In this document: piece after piece, positions 25,398 through 34,491 of the stretch
Position numbering within the stretch: position 1 is the first letter of the stretch
How the letters are laid out: each line of letters starts with the position of its first letter
NCBI GenBank assembly: GCA_958296015.1
Contig: CATQIH010000025.1
Location: 1 to 49,815, forward strand
Length of the DNA: 49,815 nucleotides
DNA from: Cyclobacteriaceae bacterium
GTDB taxonomy: Bacteria; Bacteroidota; Bacteroidia; Cytophagales; Cyclobacteriaceae
Reading direction: 5' to 3'
Notes under the pieces: generated by a model
What the model was told of the DNA's origin: nothing
The model's input: only the letters and a program-made list of their open reading frames with translations
The model's database searches: none
Program-made: the position numbers and the translations under genes

Positions 25398-26195
25398 CTA
25401 ATTCCGCAGATTTTTCATGTCTTTAATATCTATTTCCAAAGCCCCGACAGAAAGCTCTGCTTTAATCTTTAGAGGAACTTTATTTTGGTCGTCGGATATC
25501 CACACTTTCACCGGGTTGCCTTTAGCAAAAAAGTCATTGTCTGGCAGCATTGGAGCTATCACAATAGAGCGGAAGGTTCCCAGCCTTGTCTTCACTTCTT
25601 CACGCCCCAGAAACCGGAGCTGAAGATCATATACCTTTCCATCAAAAAAACCTTGCAGATTCATAATATCACCTGGTTTTTGCTGGCTATAATCCAGCGT
25701 TCTAAGAAAGTAATATCCACCAACCATATCCAGTATATTTTCCGGAACCTTATGCTTTTTCTTGTTTTTCAGATTTTTGTTTTCACGATCCATGTTGAGG
25801 ATAGTGGCCTCATCACGCTGATGATCAAATTTGACGACTTCATTTTTTCTATACTTTCCCTCTTCAATATACCGGTAGGCTTTATGTGGAATAATAGAGG
25901 CCGTGTCAATGTAGGCTCCCCAATTGTCTCTGATTCTCACCGCCAGATCAAAAAGCCCCGTGGTTTTTCCATATATATCAATTTTATAGCAAGGTCTTTT
26001 GTTGATAAAATAGTACTGATCGCTCACTACCATCGCAGCTTCTGCTGCATTGATCACACCATAATGAACACGATAAGTGAGTATCTCACTGGTAGAAAAG
26101 CTATCGTTGGGCACATAGCGGTATTCATCGGATCTGAGTCCAAAAGAGAACAAGCAGCCTGCGATCAATAACGAAAGTAACAATGCTTTTTTCAT
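25398..26195 (-). CDS. DUF3108 domain protein, exported
   Basis: 265 residues with a signal peptide. SEILTYRVHYGVINAAEAAM, ALEIDIKDMKNL near the end and VKVWISDDQNKVPLKIKAEL are the hallmarks of DUF3108, a beta-rich periplasmic family often annotated as envelope-associated. A Lys-rich linker (NKKKHK) is inserted in the middle. No enzyme site is evident. Single gene between DUF4174 and the aminopeptidase, separated from the latter by about 180 bases. Confidence 0.88.
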   Translation of the reverse strand: MKKALLLSLLIAGCLFSFGLRSDEYRYVPNDSFSTSEILTYRVHYGVINAAEAAMVVSDQYYFINKRPCYKIDIYGKTTGLFDLAVRIRDNWGAYIDTASIIPHKAYRYIEEGKYRKNEVVKFDHQRDEATILNMDRENKNLKNKKKHKVPENILDMVGGYYFLRTLDYSQQKPGDIMNLQGFFDGKVYDLQLRFLGREEVKTRLGTFRSIVIAPMLPDNDFFAKGNPVKVWISDDQNKVPLKIKAELSVGALEIDIKDMKNLRN

Positions 26196-26379
26196 GGATA
26201 CTAAATATAGATGCCCTGAACAGGCTTACGGTTTGTCAATTATACGCTTAAATATTCTCCAAAATTGTACTAAGAACTTTATACAAATACTTAGCCACGT
26301 GTATATGAGTATACAGTTAAAGATAGATGAACATTACAAACGCACAACTATGCGGCTTACCTACAGACACATTGGATGG

Positions 26380-27420
26380 CTATATAGATGGATATTTTTT
26401 CTTTAGATATGAAAGAAAAAGTTTCAGATTGCTATGATATTGCACGGTATATTCCCTTTCAAATTCCTGCAAACCAGCCTGATAGCGAACAAAAGATTTA
26501 AAGTAGGTGTTGTTGGGCAACTGATCCTGCTGCATCAGGCGTTGTGCAACGTTTTTATAATATACATTCTCAAACCGTATGGTGTCCAGGCTTTGTATAA
26601 TCTCTCGAATCATTTCCTGCTTTGCAGTGATTTTAGCGTCAACCTTGAAGTTAGCAGGAAAAGACGAGTAAAGGCTTTCCAATTGCTTGGTACCTCGCAG
26701 CATATGCGTTGCAAACTGCTGCTTGTCCGACATATACGTTTGATAATAAATATACTCCGGTGAAGTCTTGCCATATTTGTATTGCAAAAATTTTAAGGCT
26801 CCCTGGTGTCCTATAAAAGAAGCTAGGTTTTCGTTAAATTTCAAGCTATCCTTTACAAACAAAGTACCGTGTGTTAGCTCATGGATAAAAGTGTTAGCCA
26901 GATTGCCCACATCATTAAACAAAACTCCAGACATGATGGGGTCATCCAGAAAACCCAGCGTACTCCATGCGCTCACTGTACGTATGCCCGTATCATACCC
27001 CTCATCCTGTAGCACCTGTTTCTCTTTGGTGGCTTTGTCATGATCAAAGAAGCCTTTGTAAGAAAATGAACCCAGTAGAGGAAACTTCCACATTTTATCC
27101 TTCAGAGAGAAGGGTTCACAAGCGGTAACTACCCACAGTACCGGCTTGCCATGCTGATCATACAGCGTACGATAACTGTCTGAATCGTTCAATCCCAAAG
27201 AATCGATAGCATATTCTCTGATTTCTTGTACGAGTTGTATCTTTTGTTTTAGACTATCTGCCACCTTCGGATCATTCAGCACCTCTTTGATAGGGCTGGC
27301 ATTCCATATAATATTGAGCTGACCCTTGGCCTGGCCGTATCCATACAGCAGGAGTTTGTGCTGCCATATAGCCCATACAACAGCTATGAGTGCTGCTACG
27401 CCTACAATCTTTTTCAGCAT
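26380..27420 (-). CDS. Putative aminopeptidase (PF10023 type, HExxH zinc protease)
   Basis: 346 residues. An N-terminal membrane anchor (residues 4-20), then a mostly helical domain with YGQAKGQLNIIWNASPI, then HELTH (180-184) with the downstream ligand in NENLASFIG (Glu about 197). SAWSTLGFLDDPIMS is also conserved in this family of predicted aminopeptidases. Likely membrane-anchored with the catalytic domain in the periplasm. Substrate unknown. Divergent from recA. Confidence 0.87.
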   Translation of the reverse strand: MLKKIVGVAALIAVVWAIWQHKLLLYGYGQAKGQLNIIWNASPIKEVLNDPKVADSLKQKIQLVQEIREYAIDSLGLNDSDSYRTLYDQHGKPVLWVVTACEPFSLKDKMWKFPLLGSFSYKGFFDHDKATKEKQVLQDEGYDTGIRTVSAWSTLGFLDDPIMSGVLFNDVGNLANTFIHELTHGTLFVKDSLKFNENLASFIGHQGALKFLQYKYGKTSPEYIYYQTYMSDKQQFATHMLRGTKQLESLYSSFPANFKVDAKITAKQEMIREIIQSLDTIRFENVYYKNVAQRLMQQDQLPNNTYFKSFVRYQAGLQEFEREYTVQYHSNLKLFLSYLKKKYPSI

Positions 27421-27532
27421 TTATTTATTTTATGATTTATTTACAGCGTATACTTTTTTTACGTACATTTGTGTGCATTTATTAAGTTTAGATTGCTTTT
27501 ATTCAATAAAACAATCAGAAGTAAAGGTTTAA

Positions 27533-27545
27533 CTTACTAAGTAAG
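27533..27545. promoter_or_regulatory. Palindrome upstream of recA
   Basis: CTTACT-A-AGTAAG, a perfect 6-base inverted repeat 140 bases before the recA ATG. A possible repressor site; whether it relates to DNA-damage control is unknown. Confidence 0.25.
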
Positions 27546-27685
27546 TACTGAAAATACTTAAAACAAGAATTTCTATATGCAACTTATCAACGATGCCTAC
27601 TGTTGATAATAGCATTGTAATACTTGTGAAAAGTGCATCAAATATAGTACCTTCACTACATATTTAACGATAACACGCAATTTGT

Positions 27686-28753
27686 ATGAGCGATAAATCA
27701 GAAAAATTAAAAGCTTTACAACTTACCATTGACAAACTAGATAAGACCTATGGTAAAGGCACTGTCATGAAACTCAGCGATGAAAGGGTAGTAGACGTAC
27801 CTGCTATCTCCACAGGCTCTCTGGGATTGGATATTGCATTAGGCATTGGCGGTATTCCAAGAGGACGTGTAATAGAGATATACGGCCCGGAATCTTCCGG
27901 TAAGACTACCTTAGCTATGCATTGTATAGCTGAAGCACAGAAGAAAGGTGGCATAGCCGCTATTGTGGATGCAGAACATGCCTTTGACAGAAGCTACGCA
28001 GAAAAGCTAGGCATCGATACAGAGAACCTGCTGATCTCTCAGCCCGACAATGGTGAGCAAGCTCTTGAGATTGCAGAACACCTTATCCGGTCAGGAGCTA
28101 TAGATATCATTGTCATTGACTCAGTGGCCGCCCTGGTGCCTCGCGGTGAACTGGAAGGTGAGATGGGAGACAGTAAAATGGGGCTACAGGCTCGTCTGAT
28201 GTCGCAGGCACTCAGGAAACTGACCGGTGCTATTAATAAGACCAAATGCTCCTGCGTCTTTATCAACCAACTTAGGGAAAAGATCGGAGTAATGTTTGGT
28301 AACCCAGAAACAACTACCGGCGGTAATGCCTTGAAGTTCTATGCATCTGTCAGGTTGGATATCCGTCGGATTGGTCAGATCAAAGAAAGTGCCGACAATG
28401 TTACCGGAAACCGTACCAGAGTGAAGGTGGTAAAGAACAAGGTAGCCCCTCCCTTCAAAGTTGTTGAGTTTGATATCATGTATGGAGAAGGTATATCCAA
28501 AGTAGGAGAAATCCTCGACCTGGGCGTTGAGATGGAGATCATCAAAAAGTCAGGCTCCTGGTTTTCCTATGAAGGAGAGAAACTCGGCCAGGGTAGAGAT
28601 GCTGTCAAAAAGATCATTCTGGATAACCCTGAACTGATGCAGGAAATTGAAGGAAAGATCAGAGCCAACATTATGGGCATAAAGACTGTACCGAAAGATG
28701 AAGACACCGAAAAAGTAGATAACACTGTGCTGGAAGACGAATCTGAAAGCTAA
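27686..28753 (+). CDS. recA: Recombinase RecA
   Basis: 355 residues, usual length. Forms nucleoprotein filaments for homologous recombination and repair. Walker A GPESSGKT (67-74), Walker B region [12 protein letters not shown], loop 1 [22 protein letters not shown] region, loop 2 after [30 protein letters not shown] region, and an acidic C-terminal tail ([17 protein letters not shown]) are present. Start ATG 27,686. Monocistronic with strong terminators; the 265-base upstream region must hold its promoter. Confidence 0.99.
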   Translation: MSDKSEKLKALQLTIDKLDKTYGKGTVMKLSDERVVDVPAISTGSLGLDIALGIGGIPRGRVIEIYGPESSGKTTLAMHCIAEAQKKGGIAAIVDAEHAFDRSYAEKLGIDTENLLISQPDNGEQALEIAEHLIRSGAIDIIVIDSVAALVPRGELEGEMGDSKMGLQARLMSQALRKLTGAINKTKCSCVFINQLREKIGVMFGNPETTTGGNALKFYASVRLDIRRIGQIKESADNVTGNRTRVKVVKNKVAPPFKVVEFDIMYGEGISKVGEILDLGVEMEIIKKSGSWFSYEGEKLGQGRDAVKKIILDNPELMQEIEGKIRANIMGIKTVPKDEDTEKVDNTVLEDESES

Positions 28754-28777
28754 CACAGTTTAATTGCCAATAAGAAT

Positions 28778-28803
28778 AGCCACTCTCTAACAGTGGCTTT
28801 TTT
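28778..28803 (+). terminator. Rho-independent terminator of recA
   Basis: AGCCACT and AGTGGCT pair around CTCTAAC, followed by a T-run, 25 bases after the recA stop. Confidence 0.92.
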
Positions 28804-28809
28804 ATTGAG

Positions 28810-28834
28810 AGCCTCACAAGAGGCTGTTCTTTTG
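28810..28834 (+). terminator. Second hairpin downstream of recA
   Basis: AGCCTC-ACAA-GAGGCT followed by GTTCTTTT. Probably a back-up terminator protecting the convergent gene block. Confidence 0.6.
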
Positions 28835-28850
28835 ATACGAGTAGAGTAGC

Positions 28851-29282
28851 CTATCGCTTAAATCCTAATACAGCACCTCCACAGTATTTTTGAGATTCCT
28901 CAAAGGTAAAAGTGATATAATAAATTCCGGTCGCGTTGCATGGGTATACAATTCCTCTGTTGAAGCTACCATTAGTATAAGTAGTACCTACCTTTTTTCT
29001 GTTGGAGTCATACAAGCTTAGCACGATACCATCGGTGCTCTCGCTGCCGGTGCAAATGTTCATAAAATATTGGGTGCCTTTAGCAAACACATAAGAGTAC
29101 TCAATCTTATCTTTGGAACCGCCCGCCCCGTTAATCTCATAACTTTTTACAAAATTAAAACCATCTGCCAATTGAGAAACGCATTCGTCAGTGTAAGCGG
29201 AAGGGTCGCATTGTGCCTTCGCCTGGAAGCTTAGCATAAGTATAAATGATAAGGCACCTATCAACATGTATATAGCTTTCAT
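28851..29282 (-). CDS. Small secreted protein, unknown family
   Basis: 143 residues with a signal peptide (cleavage after AKA). Mature part has four to six Cys that may form disulfides (CDPSAYTDEC, NICTGSES, YPCNATGIY, KYCGG) and a beta-rich pattern ending GGAVLGFKR. The layout, with ADGFNFVKSYEI and FNRGIVYPCNATGIYYITF, is reminiscent of small bacterial carbohydrate- or ligand-binding pre-peptidase C-like domains, but I do not recognise it firmly. It is the last gene of the 40.3-28.9 kb minus-strand block, 20 bases after the lipoprotein gene. Confidence 0.75.
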   Translation of the reverse strand: MKAIYMLIGALSFILMLSFQAKAQCDPSAYTDECVSQLADGFNFVKSYEINGAGGSKDKIEYSYVFAKGTQYFMNICTGSESTDGIVLSLYDSNRKKVGTTYTNGSFNRGIVYPCNATGIYYITFTFEESQKYCGGAVLGFKR

Positions 29283-29302
29283 GAATATCTATTGATGTTT
29301 TT

Positions 29303-30208
29303 TTATTGAATGATAAAATTTCTAATGTCAGAAGTGATAGTAGCAATCTCTTTGATGTTATCGTCTGTGATGTCAATAGAGCTGGTACTTTTATTAGTGA
29401 TCGTCACAATACCATTCACTTCTTCTAAAGTTGACTCAGCATAGGTACTGGTAATCTTGATATTTTCAAATGCCTGCTGAAGCTTTGTCATTCTTCCATG
29501 CATATCTTTAACATTGGGGCTTGTTTCGCTATAGAAAGTAAGCAGCAGCATAATGTTCTCCAGAATAATCTTCTGCTCTCCTATTCTCTCCTGTAGTTCT
29601 TCATTATCAGGATTTTTTATTGTCACCTGGTTGATCACGTGCAGGGCTTCTATCCAGCCACCTGTCAGGATAAGCACACTTAAGTTAGAACGTTGATTCT
29701 CCTGGAGGAAGGCATTGATATTATTCATATTTTGCGTGGTAATAAGCAATAATGAATCCAGATTTCTGCTATTGGTTGCCAACCGCTTGATGGTGCCAAA
29801 ATTGAAAAACTGCCCGATACTCAGTCCATCTGCCAGCTCTTTGATAGCGTTCAGGTAAAATATAGCATCCTGGTTCTGCTCATAAATATTAGTGTATCCC
29901 AGATCAGTAGCATATACTCCTAAGTTTAAGGCTTTTTTAAAGTTGTCGTTATACCTTGAGATGTTGCTGGTGGCGTTGAGCACGTTTTTGTCGTAGTTGG
30001 TTCCTGACTGCTTGAGCAGCACGGAAATCTCCAGGGGCGAAGGTATTTGTTGTAGAATACTTTCCAACACTTCATCGGAGATCACAGCACTTGGAGCTTC
30101 AGCGTTGTTGAGGCTGTCCAGAAATGACTGTTCATTCATTTGATTGCTTGATTCGCAGGACCAGAGAGCAATTGAAAGCGTAGAGCAAAACAGTAAGAAT
30201 CGTTTCAT
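29303..30208 (-). CDS. Lipoprotein of unknown function
   Basis: 301 residues with a lipobox (SIALWSC, Cys at residue 18). The mature protein is almost entirely alpha-helical, with a conserved-looking centre (YATDLGYTNIYEQNQDAIFY, LADGLSIGQFF, LTGGWIEALHVI). This reads like a helical bundle anchored in the envelope. The pattern recurs in Bacteroidota downstream of SiaB/SiaC-type genes in my recollection, but this should be tested. It lies 95 bases after the ABC transporter gene and may form part of that transporter's periplasmic side. Confidence 0.8.
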   Translation of the reverse strand: MKRFLLFCSTLSIALWSCESSNQMNEQSFLDSLNNAEAPSAVISDEVLESILQQIPSPLEISVLLKQSGTNYDKNVLNATSNISRYNDNFKKALNLGVYATDLGYTNIYEQNQDAIFYLNAIKELADGLSIGQFFNFGTIKRLATNSRNLDSLLLITTQNMNNINAFLQENQRSNLSVLILTGGWIEALHVINQVTIKNPDNEELQERIGEQKIILENIMLLLTFYSETSPNVKDMHGRMTKLQQAFENIKITSTYAESTLEEVNGIVTITNKSTSSIDITDDNIKEIATITSDIRNFIIQ

Positions 30209-30303
30209 GAATATTTATTCCGTTTTGATAACAAATCTATAATGTAACAGGATGCCTCAAAAGAGAAGTTAGCCTGTTTTATTACGTAAGAATTGTTTGT
30301 GGT

Positions 30304-33300
30304 TTATTGAGACTTATTTTTTAATACAAGTGAAGCTTTGTCGCTTATAAATGCCAGAAACTTTTTCAGGCATTCATAGTACAGGCATATATAAAACACG
30401 GCCGTCATCAACCAGATGATGATCAGGTTGAAATAGAAAGTGTCTACCATCACTCCGGCAATTTGTTTTTTAGGAGCAAAGAAATGTGTTCTGTAGTTTA
30501 GCAGCCCTGCATTTATTAATGGTTCGTTGAAAACAGGGTCTACTCTTTGTAAGAGTTTCCCCTCATATTCTATGATTCTGTCGGAAACATTGATATTTCT
30601 TACAAGATCAGATAAGCTCTCACTGAAATATCTGTTTTTATATTGATTTAAATCATAGGCAAGACCAGGCTGATTTTCCAGGTAATAGATCAGCTTTTCT
30701 TTGTTCTGCACCGCTTTATTAAAGATTTGCAGGTAATGCTTGTTAAGTGTTTTCAGGTACTGGTTGATTTTTGTGATAGTAGCTTCATCAATGTGCTCAA
30801 CGGTTAATGCCTGATCAATATCTACACCTTCCAGCCCTTCTTTGAAGCTTTCGCTGCTTATTTCATTACGTATGATTTTCAGATCCTCTGTTACCAAACG
30901 GTTGATAGAGTCGTTCTTCGACTTCAGATGATCAGCAATACGCTGTACTTTAGTCTCCATCAGGGGAATCAGGTAAGCAGATTTGAAATCAGCCTGCCGT
31001 TCCTGTTGCTCGAGTTCATAAAAGGGCCTATTATAAGAATTGTTCTTGAACTGATATACGACCATCGCTTCGTAGGCCCATCGCGATGCCATAAAGTCTG
31101 CAATGACAGGCACCTCCCCCTTTGATCCGATTAGGCTGTTGAGCTTATCAAAGTTAAATAGCAACCCGCTTAATATCATCTGCGGTATTAGTAGCAGAGG
31201 GATCAGGATATAGACTGTGACAGCCGAATTGAAGGTAGCAGAAATATTTAGCCCCAGAATATTGGCAAAGCAGGAGACAGAAAACAGCACTGCCCAGAAG
31301 CTAAAAGTCATTTCTTTTATCTCTAGGATAGTATTACCCACAATGACAAACGTAAGTGTCTGAATAGCCGAAAGTGTAAATAATATCAATACCTTGGATT
31401 GAAGGTAACTGTTCCAGCTCAGGTTCAAAAATGACTCTCGCTTTAATATTTTGCGATCGCGTATGATCTCTTCAGCACTAACGGTTAGTCCCATAAACAA
31501 AGATACTACAATACTCATGAGCATGTAGGCAGGTATGTTTTCGTTGAACCGGAATGTATAGTCGGCATTACCGGTATCTTTGTACCGGATAATGAATGAC
31601 AGAAACAGTGCCAGCACCGGGGCTTCCATAAAGTTGATCAGCATGTATTGCTTGTTGCTGATTTTGGAGAGCGTATCTCTGATCGTAAAGACCAGTGCCT
31701 GCTTGAAGCGCGAAGGAATGCTTAATGAATTTGGGGGAGACTCCAGCACATCAGGAATTTTCTCCAGTTCAAAATTGTCTTTGAACTTATCGTGCCACTG
31801 TTGTGGATTGATCTTGCGCTTATTGGTAAACTGCCCGTATTCGTCTACTACCTTTGCCTCAATGATGTTGAATATCTGCTCCGGATTGACATTACTACAG
31901 GTTGGGCACTGCCCCCTTTCTGCATCTACCTGACTTGATGCCTTTTTGAAATAAGAAACAGCCTCTACTGGGTTGCCATAAAATACAGGATAACCACCTG
32001 TATCCATGATATACATTTTGTCGAACATTTTGTAGATGTCTGACGACGGCTGGTGTATGACAACAAAAATCAGCTTTCCTTTTAAAGAAAGCTCTTTGAG
32101 TAAATCAATCACATTTTCTGAGTCTCTGGACGACAGCCCGGAAGTAGGTTCATCTACAAAGAGCACCGCAGGTTCTCTGATAAGCTCCAGGGCAATGTTC
32201 AGTCGTTTTCTTTGCCCGCCACTGATGGTTTTGTCCAAAGCATTTCCTACTTTCAGGTCTTTCCTTTGTTCCAGTCCGAGGCTTGCCAAGGTTTTGATGA
32301 CCAGTTCGTCAACTTGTTTTTCGGTATATTTTGCAAAGCACAGTTTTGCATTGTAGTAGAGATTCTGATACACCGTAAGATCTTCAATCAGCAAGTCATC
32401 CTGAGAAACATAACCGATCACACCTTGTATCTGATCTTTCTGTAAGTGAATATTGTACCCGTTGATGGCTACCTCTCCGGCAGAAGGAATCTCTATACCA
32501 GCCAGCACGTTGAGCAACGTTGTTTTTCCCGCGCCGCTGGCTCCCATAATACCAATGAGTTTACCAGTGCCTTCAGAGATGTTGATATCTCTAAGACCGA
32601 TGGCATGATTGGGAAAACGGAATTCCACATCTTTGACATTGAAGGAAATATTAGCCGTAGTAATATCAGAGATAAAATGACGTATCAGGTCGCTGTAATA
32701 CAAAGCAGCTCCTTTGGGTGTTTTGATCGTGCTTCCGTTTGAAAATAAATAAGACTGATTGGTCTTCATGATAAAGCCATTCATGACAATATCATCATGG
32801 CCCAGATATTTTACAAAGTATAGATCAACGCTCTTGATTTTGACAAAAACAATCTCTCCGTTGATATCCGTATGAATATGCCTGACAAACCCTACATCTT
32901 CGCCAGTCTGATTGTTCACAGTAAGGATGTCTTCAAACTGATCACGGTTTCCCGTGTTCAGCGCAAAGCTTTCTATCAGTTTGAACTCATCTTTGACAAT
33001 ATTGAAAGCACTTGAAACGGTATCGATAATTTCAATCCGTTGTTCACTGAAATTGCCATCAGAGGCCACCAGATCAAGTATTTTTAGCAGCACTACCGTT
33101 TTTTGCTTCTGCGTGAGCGTCTTATTGATCTTTTTACAGAGGGCAAGCGTTTTAACAGAATCTCTGACAGAAGTTAGTTTTTTCTTGGTAACTTTTACTT
33201 CACTTCCTTCTTCTTCGTCCTCTTTTCCATAATCCGCATACTGATCATACAACGCCAGGTATTCCCTGACAGAATCCTGATCAAGTTCCTGGTTAAAAAA

Positions 33301-33399
33301 GTTAATTACAAAATTCCTTTCTTTTTCTGTTACGCCACCATCCTGTTTTGTGATAATAGCAAACAGTTGGGTGAGCGCTTTAAGTATTTCTTCACTCAT
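30304..33399 (-). CDS. ABCG-like ABC transporter (fused ATPase and permease) with TerB-like N-terminus
   Basis: 1031 residues. Residues 1-150 are a helical TerB-like domain (GGVTEKERNFVINFF, LVASDGNFSEQRIEII). Residues 160-245 form a small beta domain. The ATPase spans about 250-480: Walker A GASGAGKT (286-293), signature ISGGQRKRL (392-400), Walker B VLFVDEP (412-418) and switch His in VVIHQPSSD. A CPTC pair (498-501) lies in the linker. The C-terminal half has about six transmembrane helices with a long periplasmic loop between helices 5 and 6, the ABC-2/ABCG arrangement. Probably an exporter acting as a homodimer. It follows siaC by about 120 bases and precedes a lipoprotein; cargo unknown. 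Confidence 0.92.
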   Translation of the reverse strand: MSEEILKALTQLFAIITKQDGGVTEKERNFVINFFNQELDQDSVREYLALYDQYADYGKEDEEEGSEVKVTKKKLTSVRDSVKTLALCKKINKTLTQKQKTVVLLKILDLVASDGNFSEQRIEIIDTVSSAFNIVKDEFKLIESFALNTGNRDQFEDILTVNNQTGEDVGFVRHIHTDINGEIVFVKIKSVDLYFVKYLGHDDIVMNGFIMKTNQSYLFSNGSTIKTPKGAALYYSDLIRHFISDITTANISFNVKDVEFRFPNHAIGLRDINISEGTGKLIGIMGASGAGKTTLLNVLAGIEIPSAGEVAINGYNIHLQKDQIQGVIGYVSQDDLLIEDLTVYQNLYYNAKLCFAKYTEKQVDELVIKTLASLGLEQRKDLKVGNALDKTISGGQRKRLNIALELIREPAVLFVDEPTSGLSSRDSENVIDLLKELSLKGKLIFVVIHQPSSDIYKMFDKMYIMDTGGYPVFYGNPVEAVSYFKKASSQVDAERGQCPTCSNVNPEQIFNIIEAKVVDEYGQFTNKRKINPQQWHDKFKDNFELEKIPDVLESPPNSLSIPSRFKQALVFTIRDTLSKISNKQYMLINFMEAPVLALFLSFIIRYKDTGNADYTFRFNENIPAYMLMSIVVSLFMGLTVSAEEIIRDRKILKRESFLNLSWNSYLQSKVLILFTLSAIQTLTFVIVGNTILEIKEMTFSFWAVLFSVSCFANILGLNISATFNSAVTVYILIPLLLIPQMILSGLLFNFDKLNSLIGSKGEVPVIADFMASRWAYEAMVVYQFKNNSYNRPFYELEQQERQADFKSAYLIPLMETKVQRIADHLKSKNDSINRLVTEDLKIIRNEISSESFKEGLEGVDIDQALTVEHIDEATITKINQYLKTLNKHYLQIFNKAVQNKEKLIYYLENQPGLAYDLNQYKNRYFSESLSDLVRNINVSDRIIEYEGKLLQRVDPVFNEPLINAGLLNYRTHFFAPKKQIAGVMVDTFYFNLIIIWLMTAVFYICLYYECLKKFLAFISDKASLVLKNKSQ

Positions 33400-33517
33400 T
33401 TTTACTAATTCTCTTCTTCAAAAAAGTGGGTACACATTGTTTTAGGGCATACGGAATGCTGATCCGGTTCAGCAGTTTGCCGAACCTACAGCATTAAAAA
33501 GAGGGATGTTTTGAAAA

Positions 33518-33880
33518 TCAGTAGGTATTGAATTCAAAAGGAACGTCAACCAGCTCAGAAAATTCTTCACCGGCCTCTTCCATATCCTCGTCGTCTTCAT
33601 GAAAATACCACTGTATACTGGCATTCTTTACATCTTCTATTTTAGACAATACGTCCAGGATAAGTTTTGAGGATGCGGTATTAAAGTATTCCAGTTTGAA
33701 GACAAATTCACTTTTATCATTCGGGTCTTTGGCATATTCTTCCAGCCAATCCAGAATAGGCTGATAAAATTCTGATGAATCTTCAGGAAGCGAACGGCCT
33801 GAAACCTCAAAAATACCATTGCTTTTATTTAATATGATCTTCGGTGTATCTTCACCACCTTCTAAATTAATAATTTCCAT
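33518..33880 (-). CDS. siaC: SiaC family regulatory phosphoprotein (DUF1987)
   Basis: 120 residues, acidic. In Pseudomonas aeruginosa SiaC is phosphorylated by SiaB on Thr68 and dephosphorylated by SiaA; the unphosphorylated form activates the diguanylate cyclase SiaD. The matching segment here is LEYFNTASSKLIL, and its Thr is also residue 68. The N-terminal IILNKSNGIFEVSGRSLPED is the other family landmark. An acidic tail (HEDDEDMEEAGEEF) follows. Lies 28 bases after siaB. No SiaD-like cyclase is nearby, so its target must differ; the adjacent ABC transporter is the obvious candidate (inference). Confidence 0.93.
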   Translation of the reverse strand: MEIINLEGGEDTPKIILNKSNGIFEVSGRSLPEDSSEFYQPILDWLEEYAKDPNDKSEFVFKLEYFNTASSKLILDVLSKIEDVKNASIQWYFHEDDEDMEEAGEEFSELVDVPFEFNTY

Positions 33881-33908
33881 TGTTGTAAGAATTTGAACGA
33901 CTTAATAA

Positions 33909-34451
33909 TTAACCTCTAGGAATTGTTGTTTTTAGCGAGAAGAAAGATGTTTTACCATCGATGTCCACAAAATCGTATTCCAGCTTCTGACCGGATTTTC
34001 GGGCCATGTCTACAAAACCAAGCCCGGCACCACCTTTGTCTGACAAGCTTGTGGTTTTGATAATATCTTTGTAGAGCTGCTTCAGACCATCTTTGTCCAG
34101 GCTGTTGACCTGGTCTAATTTGTCTCTAAGCTTTTCTACATCTTCGTTGGCCAAAGGATTGCCTGAAGCAATGATATATTCATCGCCACGTTTGCCGATC
34201 ATAAATACAGAATTGTATTCATATTCTTCGCTCATTTTGTATCCTTCGCCATGCTTAACAATGTTTTGCAAACACTCGACCATCACGTTGAACACCTTTC
34301 TTTTTACGCTGGACTCTTCACCCATAGAATCCATATTTCTCTCTGCCATAGCAAGTACTGATTTGGTAATTTCCTGGGTAAACTCTCCTTCATATACCAG
34401 AATCAGGCTTTGCTCCTGCATGGCTTTGTGTAACTCATACACATATCTCAT
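33909..34451 (-). CDS. siaB: SiaB family protein kinase
   Basis: 180 residues, GHKL-type ATPase fold. N-box VECLQNIVKHG (Glu59, Asn63) and Gly-rich lid GGAGLGFVDMARKSG (140 onward) are intact. The family phosphorylates the Thr of SiaC in the next gene. Soluble. Sits between the phosphatase gene (40 bases upstream) and siaC (28 bases downstream), the same functional set as siaABC in Pseudomonas. Confidence 0.93.
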   Translation of the reverse strand: MRYVYELHKAMQEQSLILVYEGEFTQEITKSVLAMAERNMDSMGEESSVKRKVFNVMVECLQNIVKHGEGYKMSEEYEYNSVFMIGKRGDEYIIASGNPLANEDVEKLRDKLDQVNSLDKDGLKQLYKDIIKTTSLSDKGGAGLGFVDMARKSGQKLEYDFVDIDGKTSFFSLKTTIPRG

Positions 34452-34491
34452 AACCTGTAATTATTTAATTGAACCATTTTCAAACTATTAA

